Assembly: GCF_014851815.1 (NCBI RefSeq)
Contig: NZ_JACVAJ010000002.1
Location: 1,116,001 to 1,180,000 of the forward strand
Reading direction: 5' to 3'
DNA length: 64,000 bases
Source of the DNA: Pseudoxanthomonas sp. PXM01
GTDB taxonomy: Bacteria > Pseudomonadota > Gammaproteobacteria > Xanthomonadales > Xanthomonadaceae
Shown: positions 17,254 through 25,210 of the stretch, piece by piece
Layout of the letters: each line of letters opens with the position of its first letter
How positions within the stretch are numbered: the first letter of the stretch is position 1
Position numbers and translations under genes: made by a program
Notes under the pieces: generated by a model
What the model saw: the letters and a program-made list of their open reading frames with translations, nothing else
The model's database searches: none
Told to the model about the DNA's origin: nothing

Positions 17254-18738
17254 TCACGCTGCCGCGCCGGAGGTGCGGCGGCGCTGGTCGAGTTCGTGTT
17301 CGATGCGCGTTTCCATGCGCTTGTCGATTTCGTAGATGAAAAGCAGGGCCACGGCCACCAGGAACGGGATGGAGCAATAGAGGCTCACCGTCATGCGGAT
17401 GCCGTCGACGACGGCCGCCGGCTGCTGATCGGCGCCGGCCTGGTAGCCGTAATGCGCCAGGATGCCGGCGACCAGTGCGCCGCCGACGCTCAGGCCGATC
17501 TTCAGGCCGCACAGCATGGCGGAGAAAATGATGGCGGTGGCACGGCGGTTGTTCTTCCATTCCGAGTAATCCGCCACGTCGGCGATCATCGCCCACAGCA
17601 GGGGGATGGTGATGCCGTAGCAGAACCCGTGCAGCATGAAGGCGCCGAACACCATCGGCACCGCGGTCGGCGGGAACACGTAGAACGCCAGCAGGAACAG
17701 CGTGGAGACGAACAGCGCGCCGCCGAACACATCGCGCTTGCCGAAACGGTCCGCCAGCCGGCGCGACACGCCGATCCCGAGGATCATGCAGACGATGCCG
17801 CTGCCGTTGAACAGGCTGAAGGCCGAGGTGGCCGGATCCTCCGGCCACTGGAACCCCGCCAGGCCTGCGCCGGTCAGCGCGGCGTTAAGGCCGGCGATGA
17901 ACGCGTTGAATCCCGACGCCTGCAGGAACGACGCCAGCGCCGCCTCGCTCATGTAGTACTGGAAATAGTAGATGTACGTACCGCCCTTCAGGGCGAGGTT
18001 CACGAAAACCAGCACCGTCAACACCAGCATCACCTGCCAGGGCCGGTTGCGCATCAGGTCGGCGAGGTCCTGCAGGACGCCGGAGGACTGCTCCTTCGTA
18101 GGCACCACGCGCTCGCGCGTCATCAGGAAGGTGATGAGGAAGAACACCGTGCCGACGATCGCAAACACCGTCATGACCCGTTCGAAACCCACGACGCGGT
18201 CGCCATCGCCCAGGATGAGCACCAGCGGCATCAGCAGCACCTGGATGATGAACTGCGCGATCATCACCGCGACGAACCGGTACGCCGACAGGCTGTTGCG
18301 CTGGGCCATGCTGCCGGTGAGCACGCCGCTCAGCGCGGAGTACGGCAGGTTGTTGGCCGCGTACACCAGCACCAGCAGGCTGTAGGTCGCCAGCGCGTAG
18401 GCGATCTTGCCGCGTTCACCGAAGTCCGGCGTGCTGAACGCCAGCAGCGACAGCACGCCGAACGGAATCGCCGTCCACAGGATCCACGGCCGGAACTTGC
18501 CCCAGCGCGTCGCGGTGCGATCGGCCACGATGCCGATCAACGGCGTGAAGACGAACGCCCCCAGCAGCCCCACCACGAAGATGATCGTCGCCGCCGTCGC
18601 CGGCGGCAGTCGGTAAACGTCCGTGTAGAAGAACGCCAGGTAGGTGATCAGCGTCTGGAAGATCAGGTTCGCGGCGAGGTCGCCCAGGCTGTAGCCCAGC
18701 TTTTCGCGGATCGAGAGGCGGTGGTCAGCGCTGGCCAT
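17254..18738 (-). CDS. GPH-family sugar:cation symporter (xyloside/oligosaccharide importer)
   Basis: The 494-residue protein has about 12 membrane segments and matches the glycoside-pentoside-hexuronide family. The N-terminus is REKLGYSLGDLAANLIFQ, the cytoplasmic signature is GIVADRTATRWGKFRPWIL, and WAMIADVADYSEWKNNRRAT is the conserved loop between helices. In the family it imports sugars with H+ or Na+. Placement between a periplasmic GH3 and a cytoplasmic GH43 points to xylobiose or other short xylo-oligosaccharides. A long periplasmic loop (SQSGFNAF..FQWPEDP region, ~285-335) is larger than in MelB-type members. The start at 18738 is chosen over upstream in-frame codons. Confidence 0.88.
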   Translation of the reverse strand: MASADHRLSIREKLGYSLGDLAANLIFQTLITYLAFFYTDVYRLPPATAATIIFVVGLLGAFVFTPLIGIVADRTATRWGKFRPWILWTAIPFGVLSLLAFSTPDFGERGKIAYALATYSLLVLVYAANNLPYSALSGVLTGSMAQRNSLSAYRFVAVMIAQFIIQVLLMPLVLILGDGDRVVGFERVMTVFAIVGTVFFLITFLMTRERVVPTKEQSSGVLQDLADLMRNRPWQVMLVLTVLVFVNLALKGGTYIYYFQYYMSEAALASFLQASGFNAFIAGLNAALTGAGLAGFQWPEDPATSAFSLFNGSGIVCMILGIGVSRRLADRFGKRDVFGGALFVSTLFLLAFYVFPPTAVPMVFGAFMLHGFCYGITIPLLWAMIADVADYSEWKNNRRATAIIFSAMLCGLKIGLSVGGALVAGILAHYGYQAGADQQPAAVVDGIRMTVSLYCSIPFLVAVALLFIYEIDKRMETRIEHELDQRRRTSGAAA

Positions 18739-18801
18739 GCGGCGGTGTTCCCGGGGTTGGAGAAGATGACGGATCAAGCTTACGGAGGTGCCGGGACTCA
18801 C

Positions 18802-21504
18802 TCACGGCGCTTCCACCTCGAAGGTGGCGCGGGCACGCACGTCGGCGCTCGAAGCCCCGACGCGCAGTTCGTAACGCCCGGGCTTCACCCCATAGCCACC
18901 GGATGCCTCGTCATAGCGGCGAAGGGCGCTGGCCGGCGCAAGGTCGAACGACAGGGTGCGCCGTTCGCCGGGCGCGAGATGAACGCGCTGGAAGCCACGC
19001 AAGTCCTGCTGCGCATCGCCTGCGTCGGCCTGCAATGGACGCACGTAGAGCTGCACCACCTCCTCGCCCGCACGCCGGCCGGTGTTGGCCACTTCCACCT
19101 CGACGCGCAGGCGGCCGTTGGCGGCAACCTTGCGCGTATCGGCGCGCAATCCGCGATAGTCGAAGCGCGTATACGAAAGACCATGCCCGAACGGATACAG
19201 CGGCGTGCCGTGGAAGTACCGGTAGGTACGGCCTTCCATCGTGTAGTCGTCGAAGGCCGGCATCGCCTGATCGGCCTTGTAGAACGTCACCGGCAGGCGG
19301 CCGGCCGGGTTGGTGTCGCCGAACAAGGCTTCACCCACCGCCGTGCCACCGCGCTGCCCTGGGTACCAGCTCATCAGGATGGCGGGCAGGTTCGCATCGG
19401 CCCAGTCCACCGCCAGCGCGGAGCCGCCGGTCAACACCAGCACCACCGGCTTGCCGGTGGCGTGCAGCGCTTCGAGCAGGGCGCGCTGCGTGGCGGGCAG
19501 GCGCAGGTCGGTGCGGTCGCCACCGGCAAAACCCGGGTAGTTGACCGTCATCTCCTCGCCTTCGACATCGCCGGTCAGGCCGCCGACGAAAACCACTGCA
19601 TCGGCGTTGCGCGCGATCTCCAGCGCTTCCTCGAACGGTGGCTTCGCACCGGGCATGCGCCAGGCCAGACGGACCGCCGCATCGCGCTGGGCATCGTAGT
19701 ACTCCAGGCGCAGGTCGTAGGCGCGCCCGGCCTGCAGGTCGAGCTCCACGCCATCGCTGCGCAGGCGGTCGCTGCCGGTCCAGTGGTCGAGCACGCGCTT
19801 GCCGTCCACGTACAGGCGGAAGCCATCGTCCGCGGCCGCTTCGATCCGGTAGCGGCCGGAGACGGGCGGCAGCAGCTGTCCGCTCCAGCGGATGCTGAAG
19901 CCGTCATTCGGCACGCCTTGTCCGGGCCCTGCCTCGCCGCGCGCCTGCAGGTTGTCGGTCGGCGAACCGCGGTCCCAGCGGAACCCGATCTGCGCATCGG
20001 TGCGTACCAGCGCGGGCGATCCGGACAGATCCTGCGTGCGGAAGTACTCGCCGCGCAGGCCGCGCTCGGGCGAGTCGGCCGACGGCCGCAGGTAGGCGGC
20101 TTCGATCAGCGGCGTCGCCGCGGGATCGTCGCGGCCTTCCACCAGGTCCACGCCGCGGGCGTAAGCGACCTCGACGCCCTTGGCGGCATCGCGGATGCCC
20201 TGGAGGATGGTCAACGGTGCCGCCGGCGTGCCGTAGTAATTGCCCAGCAGCGCCATGGTGTCGTCGGCGGTGGGACCGATCACCGCGATGCGCTTCAGCT
20301 CGCGCGATAGCGGCAGGAGGCCGTCGTTCTTCAGCAGCACCAGCGACGAACGCGCGGCCTTCAGTGCCAGCGCATCGTGCGCCGGCGCCTGGTTGACCGT
20401 GTACGGAATGCGCGCCCAGCGCACGCGCTCGGGCGGATCGAACATGCCCAGCCGCATGCGTGCGGCGAACAGGCGGGTGACGGCATCGTCGATCTCGGCT
20501 TCGCTGATCAGGCCCTGGCGCACGGCCGCAGGCAGCGTGGAATACTCCTCGCCGCATTCCAGTTCGGTGCCGTTCTTCACCGCCAGCGCGGCCGCCTCTT
20601 CACGGGTGGCGACGATCTTGTGGTTCTTCCAGATGTCGACGATGGCCCAGCAGTCGGAAACCACGTAGCCCTTGAAGCCCCAATCGCGACGCAGCACGTC
20701 GCGCAGCAGGAACTTGCTGGCACTGGCCGATTCGCCGTACACGCGGTTGTAGGCACCCATCACCGCGTCCACGTCGCCTTCCTTCACCAGCGCCTCGAAT
20801 GCGGGCAGGTAGGTGTCGTACAGGTCGCGCTTGCTTGGCTTCGCATCGAAGTGGTGGCGGTCGGCTTCGGGGCCGCTGTGCACGGCCAAGTGCTTGGCGG
20901 TGGCATCCAGCTTGCGGTACACCGGGTCGTCGCCCTGCAGGCCGCGCACGAAGGCCACGCCCATGCGGGCTGTGAGGTACGGATCCTCGCCATAGGTTTC
21001 CTGGCCGCGGCCCCAGCGCGGATCGCGGAAGATGTTGATGTTCGGCGACCAGAACGTCAGGCCCTGGTAGCGGCCGTGCTGGCCATCGCGGACGAACTGA
21101 TGGTGCTTGGCGCGCGCCTCGTCGCTGATCGTGGTGGCCACCTCGCCCATCAACGGCACATCGAAGGTCGCCGCCAGGCCGATCGCCTGCGGGAACACCG
21201 TCGCCTGCCCCGCGCGGGCCACGCCGTGCAGCGCCTCGTTCCACCAGTCATAGGCCGGCACGCCCAGCCGCGCGATGGCAGGGGCGGCGCTCTGCATCTG
21301 CGCCGCCTTCTCCTCCAGCGTCATCTCCGCGACGAGCGAAGCGGCGCGCGCCTCGAAGCTGCGCGACGTGTCGAGCCACGGCTTCTCATCGGCCGCGTGC
21401 GCGACGGTGGCGATTGCCGAGAGCGCCAGGGCGCCGGCCAGCATGCGCACGCTCGGAACCCAACGACGGTTGATCGAAACGGAAGGCATCGGGATCTTCA
21501 TCAC
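18802..21504 (-). CDS. Secreted GH3 beta-xylosidase/beta-glucosidase with PA14 domain
   Basis: The 900-residue protein has a signal peptide (residues ~15-37), a GH3 TIM barrel (about 45-330), an alpha/beta sandwich, a PA14 insert (about 465-610; LRGEYFRTQDLSGSP, YRIEAAADDGFRLYVDGKRV) and a fibronectin-III-like C-terminal domain (about 790-895). The nucleophile Asp is in VVSDCWAIVDI. KHLAVHSGPE carries the substrate-binding KH. The layout fits bacterial family-3 beta-xylosidases acting on xylo-oligosaccharides in the periplasm. Its first ATG overlaps the stop of the GH43 gene above. The PA14 insert probably shapes substrate choice. Confidence 0.92.
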   Translation of the reverse strand: MMKIPMPSVSINRRWVPSVRMLAGALALSAIATVAHAADEKPWLDTSRSFEARAASLVAEMTLEEKAAQMQSAAPAIARLGVPAYDWWNEALHGVARAGQATVFPQAIGLAATFDVPLMGEVATTISDEARAKHHQFVRDGQHGRYQGLTFWSPNINIFRDPRWGRGQETYGEDPYLTARMGVAFVRGLQGDDPVYRKLDATAKHLAVHSGPEADRHHFDAKPSKRDLYDTYLPAFEALVKEGDVDAVMGAYNRVYGESASASKFLLRDVLRRDWGFKGYVVSDCWAIVDIWKNHKIVATREEAAALAVKNGTELECGEEYSTLPAAVRQGLISEAEIDDAVTRLFAARMRLGMFDPPERVRWARIPYTVNQAPAHDALALKAARSSLVLLKNDGLLPLSRELKRIAVIGPTADDTMALLGNYYGTPAAPLTILQGIRDAAKGVEVAYARGVDLVEGRDDPAATPLIEAAYLRPSADSPERGLRGEYFRTQDLSGSPALVRTDAQIGFRWDRGSPTDNLQARGEAGPGQGVPNDGFSIRWSGQLLPPVSGRYRIEAAADDGFRLYVDGKRVLDHWTGSDRLRSDGVELDLQAGRAYDLRLEYYDAQRDAAVRLAWRMPGAKPPFEEALEIARNADAVVFVGGLTGDVEGEEMTVNYPGFAGGDRTDLRLPATQRALLEALHATGKPVVLVLTGGSALAVDWADANLPAILMSWYPGQRGGTAVGEALFGDTNPAGRLPVTFYKADQAMPAFDDYTMEGRTYRYFHGTPLYPFGHGLSYTRFDYRGLRADTRKVAANGRLRVEVEVANTGRRAGEEVVQLYVRPLQADAGDAQQDLRGFQRVHLAPGERRTLSFDLAPASALRRYDEASGGYGVKPGRYELRVGASSADVRARATFEVEAP

Positions 21505-23231
21505 TCGCTCCTGGAACTACGTTCATCGCGCGCGAAGGGGCCGAGCAGCGCACCGACGAAACCGCCCGCACGATCGGTGCTCAGCACGGTGCCATCGACC
21601 TTGCTGGCCACGCTCTGCCAGCCGCGGCCGTCGCCGACGTCGATGGAGAATCCATACTCCCCCTCGTCGCCATCGACCTTCAGACGCAGCGTGTCGGCGG
21701 CAGCGAGCTCGCGCGTGGCCAGCGTCCGCGTGGATCCGCTGCCGTCGCGGGCTTCGAGGAAGACCGCCATCCGGCCATCATCGATGCGCCGCACGCCGAG
21801 GAAGTACCAGTAGGCTTCGCTCTGAAACGCAGCCAATCCCGCCGCCACGCCGGACGCAGGCAGGGTCATCGACGTGCTGGCTTCGAAGCGCAGATGCTGC
21901 TGGCGGCGGCCGAGGAACGCCGGGTTGCGCAAGGTCTCCAGGCCTTCGGCGAGCGGATGCACCGCCAGCGCCCCGGGCCGCGTGGCCAGGTCGGCCCATG
22001 CAGTCTTGGGCACACGCACGCGCAGCCATTCCAACGCCAGCGCCGCTCCGTCGAACTCGTCGCGATGCACGAAGTTGCCGGTGGACGGTGCCTGTGCGGC
22101 CTCGCCACGCATCCACGATGGCGCCTTCACGACGTAGGGGATGGTCTTTCCCGCCGGCAGGATCTCGGGCCAGCCGTCGCGCCACTGCACCGGCAGCAGG
22201 TAGGTTTCGCGCCCGGTGTTGTAATGCCGCAGCTGGTAGTTGCGGCTGGCGAGGAACACCGCCCACCACGTGCCGTCCGGCCCCTCCACCAGGTCGGCGT
22301 GGCCGGCATTGGTGATCGGCAGCGGCCGGTCCGCCGGCAGGTCGCGCTGGGTCAGGATGGGATTGCCCGCGTATGGCACGTACGGACCCCAGACCTCGCG
22401 GCTGCGCAACACCACCTGCGAATGCTGGGGCCCGGTGCCGCCCTCCGCATCGGAGAGGTAGTACCAACCCTCGCGCTTGTAGATGTGCGGGCCTTCGATC
22501 CAGATCGGGTTCTTCTCCGGTTCCACGCCGCCGTCGATCAGCACCTTGCGCGGACCGACCGGCTGGAAGCGGGCCAGGTCGATCTCCTGCATCCAGATGG
22601 CGCGGTGGCCGTCGTAGCGGGCCGGTCCCGGCGGCTCGTCGTTGTTGAGCAGGTAGACCTTGCCGTCGTCGTCGAAGAACAGCGAAGGATCGATGCCGCC
22701 GATGGTCGGCAGCCAGTGCGGATCGGACCACGGCCCGGCCGGATCGCGGGCCGTGCTGATGAAGTTGCCGCCACTGTCGGTCGCGGTGGTCACCAGGTAG
22801 AAGGTGCCATCGTGGAACTCGATGGTCGGCGCGAAGATGCCGCGCGATACGCTCAGGCCGTCGAAGTCCAGTTGCGTGGGCCGGTCGATGACGTTGCCGA
22901 TCTGCTTCCAGTGCACCAGGTCCGTGCTTTCGAACACGGGAATGCCCGGGAAATAGGTGAAGCTGGAGTTGACCAGATAGAACTTGCCGTTCGCCGCGAC
23001 GATGCTGGGGTCGGCGTGGAAGCCGGCGAGCACCGGGTTGCGGTAATGCCCGGCGGGCAGCGGCGTCTCGAAGGCGGCATCGCGACCGCTGTATTGGAAC
23101 CAGTCGAAATAGACCGGCGGCGCGGCGGGCGCGGCGGCGGCCGGCAGCAGCGCGGCCGCCAGCATAGTGCCCGCGATGCCGGCGAGCGCTTTGCGGCGAC
23201 AGGCATGGAGACGTTGCAGCAACGGATTCAT
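21501..23231 (-). CDS. Secreted two-domain GH43 enzyme
   Basis: The 576-residue protein has a signal peptide ending near AAAAPAAP. The GH43 propeller at about 55-370 has Asp in GFHADPSIVAANG, Asp in TIGGIDPSLFFDDDG and Glu in IWIEGPHIYKREG. The C-terminal half (about 395-565) is a concanavalin-like beta-sandwich of the type found behind beta-xylosidase/arabinofuranosidase GH43 domains (NFVHRDEFDGAALALEW). It should remove side chains or terminal xylose from xylan fragments in the periplasm. The start at 23231 overlaps the previous stop as ATGA; the frame is open further up without a ribosome site. Confidence 0.9.
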   Translation of the reverse strand: MNPLLQRLHACRRKALAGIAGTMLAAALLPAAAAPAAPPVYFDWFQYSGRDAAFETPLPAGHYRNPVLAGFHADPSIVAANGKFYLVNSSFTYFPGIPVFESTDLVHWKQIGNVIDRPTQLDFDGLSVSRGIFAPTIEFHDGTFYLVTTATDSGGNFISTARDPAGPWSDPHWLPTIGGIDPSLFFDDDGKVYLLNNDEPPGPARYDGHRAIWMQEIDLARFQPVGPRKVLIDGGVEPEKNPIWIEGPHIYKREGWYYLSDAEGGTGPQHSQVVLRSREVWGPYVPYAGNPILTQRDLPADRPLPITNAGHADLVEGPDGTWWAVFLASRNYQLRHYNTGRETYLLPVQWRDGWPEILPAGKTIPYVVKAPSWMRGEAAQAPSTGNFVHRDEFDGAALALEWLRVRVPKTAWADLATRPGALAVHPLAEGLETLRNPAFLGRRQQHLRFEASTSMTLPASGVAAGLAAFQSEAYWYFLGVRRIDDGRMAVFLEARDGSGSTRTLATRELAAADTLRLKVDGDEGEYGFSIDVGDGRGWQSVASKVDGTVLSTDRAGGFVGALLGPFARDERSSRSE

Positions 23232-25210
23232 CGGGGCACCTCGGCAGGGGTGAGAAGGAGTTCGAAGGGACCGGCGGGCAGTCCCGCGGTATCGCGCAGC
23301 GTGCACACCGGGCCATCAGCCCAGCAGTAGCGCACCCGGTCGGCGCGACCGTCGTGGTCGCCACGCAGGACGACGGCGTGTCCATCGATGACGGCATCGG
23401 CATACATGCAGTGACGCTCGGTGTCGCAAAGTTCGAAGCCGATCGGACCGTTCGCTCCGGTGGTCACCAGCGCGCCGGTGACGTCGTCGAAGACGACCTT
23501 CACGCCCTCCGACGCGCGCGATGCGGTACGCGCGACCGGGCCGGACGGCGACAATGTCCGCTCGCCATAGACGACATGGCGCGCGGCACGCGCCAGGCGG
23601 CGGCCGAGTTCCTGTTTGTTGGGCGGATGGATGTCGTAGGCATCGCCGATGTCGATGGCGACCACGAGACCGGAGCGCGCATCTTCCCCTACCACGCGCC
23701 GCTGGGCCTCGCGCAGCGTCGCCCAGCCGCTTTCGACAGGGGCCGTGGGCGGCATGCCATAGCCCGCCAACTGGACCACCAGCATCGGCAGATCGCGTCC
23801 GAAGCGCTCGCGCCAGTCGCTGCGCAACGCGCGCAGGCGCGCGACATAGGCCTCGCCCTCACCCGTGTTGGATTCGCCCTGGTACCACAGCATGCCGCGC
23901 AGGCCATAGCGGCCCAGCGGCGCGATCATGCCGTTGTAGAGCGTCGACAGACCGGTGGCTGCCTGCCAGGGCGCGCGGGGCGGTTCGCCGGCGTCGCGCG
24001 CAGGACGGTACTGCCATGCAGCGTCCAGCATCACGCGTGTTCCGTCGTCGAAACGCAGCGCCTGTGCGTCGACGGGCCCGGCCAGGCCACCATCGCGATA
24101 GGTATCGATTACGTTGACCACCACAGTGTTGGCGCCGGCCTTGAGCAGTCCGGCCGGCAGCGCGTAGCGCCGCCCTTCGCCCGCACCGTATCCGCTGCCC
24201 ACGACCGTCCCGTTCACCCAGGTCATGTCCATCTCGTCGGCCGCGCCGAGCTCCAGCGTGGCGGCGCGCACGGCCTGCGCCGCCGTCAGCGTCACCTCGG
24301 TGCGGTACCACATCATGCCGTTGTAGTCGGCCAGGTCCGGTACGCCCCAACGCTCCCACGCGCCCAGCGCGGGTGGCGCTGCGCGCCACCCGGCGCCAGG
24401 CGCATCGGCGCGCCACGGCCTGTCGTCAGGGACGGCGCCGGGGCGGCGCGCCCACCACTGCTCCCAATGGCGTCCCCAGCGCGCGACGGATGCTGACGTA
24501 TCGGTGGCGTGGAGCGACAGCACGTCGAGGGCTTCATCCAGGTCGCCGCCGGACCGCAGCGCGGCGGCGCTCGTCCACGCCTCGATGCGTGAACCACCCC
24601 ACGCCGCCTGGATCAGTCCCATCGGCACGTCCACGGTCTTGCGCAGTTCGCGCGCGAAGTACAGGCACGCCGCCGAGAAATCGCGCGCGCTATCGGGCGA
24701 GGCAGTCTGCCAGCGCACCTCCCCGGCGAAGCGCGGTTGCGGTGTCACCGCGCTGGCTTGCGGAACGACGAACAGGCGGATGGCCGGATCCGCGGCGGAG
24801 GCGATCTCGTTGCTGGCATCGAGCGCACGCCAGACGGGCAGTTCCATGTTGGACTGTCCGGAGCACAGCCACACGTCGCCCACCTGTACATCCTGCACCA
24901 CCTGGGTGGCGTGGCCGGCCTCCACCACCAGCGTATGCGGACCACCGGCGGGCCTCGCAGGCAGGACGATCTCCCACCGCCCATCCGTACCGGCGCGCGC
25001 GTTGGCGGTCTTGTCTGCGAACGTCACCGACACAGGGCTGCCCGGCAGCGCCTGACCCCATAGCCGAATGGGCGCGCCGCGCTGCAACACCGCGTGGTCC
25101 TGGAACAACGGATGCAGCAGGGGTGCCTGCGTGGCTTCCTGCGCCTGCGCCCTGCCTGCGACGAGCAGCCACAGCGCAACGCCCGCCCAACGCGTGATCG
25201 GTGTTCTCAT
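23228..25210 (-). CDS. Exported SGNH/GDSL-type esterase (sialate O-acetylesterase family)
   Basis: The 660-residue protein has a signal peptide (residues 1-23). The SGNH hydrolase is split by a jelly-roll insert. Blocks visible are WLCSGQSNMELP (nucleophile Ser), GLIQAAWGGSRIEAW (oxyanion Gly), MLWYQGESNTGEG (Asn block) and AYDIHPPNKQELG (catalytic Asp/His). The insert around residues 355-440 looks like a carbohydrate-binding beta-sandwich (MDMTWVNGTVVGSG). Relatives near GH67 genes act as acetylxylan or glucuronoyl-side esterases. Here it probably deacetylates glucuronoxylan fragments for AguA. It overlaps both neighbours as ATGA. Confidence 0.88.
   Translation of the reverse strand: MRTPITRWAGVALWLLVAGRAQAQEATQAPLLHPLFQDHAVLQRGAPIRLWGQALPGSPVSVTFADKTANARAGTDGRWEIVLPARPAGGPHTLVVEAGHATQVVQDVQVGDVWLCSGQSNMELPVWRALDASNEIASAADPAIRLFVVPQASAVTPQPRFAGEVRWQTASPDSARDFSAACLYFARELRKTVDVPMGLIQAAWGGSRIEAWTSAAALRSGGDLDEALDVLSLHATDTSASVARWGRHWEQWWARRPGAVPDDRPWRADAPGAGWRAAPPALGAWERWGVPDLADYNGMMWYRTEVTLTAAQAVRAATLELGAADEMDMTWVNGTVVGSGYGAGEGRRYALPAGLLKAGANTVVVNVIDTYRDGGLAGPVDAQALRFDDGTRVMLDAAWQYRPARDAGEPPRAPWQAATGLSTLYNGMIAPLGRYGLRGMLWYQGESNTGEGEAYVARLRALRSDWRERFGRDLPMLVVQLAGYGMPPTAPVESGWATLREAQRRVVGEDARSGLVVAIDIGDAYDIHPPNKQELGRRLARAARHVVYGERTLSPSGPVARTASRASEGVKVVFDDVTGALVTTGANGPIGFELCDTERHCMYADAVIDGHAVVLRGDHDGRADRVRYCWADGPVCTLRDTAGLPAGPFELLLTPAEVPR

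Noticed and set aside
17221-20310. A 1,029-codon open frame on the plus strand
   Set aside because: It runs opposite to the GPH symporter and GH3 genes, which have clear motifs; the frame is a GC-rich antisense shadow with no domain and very high His/Gln/Arg content.
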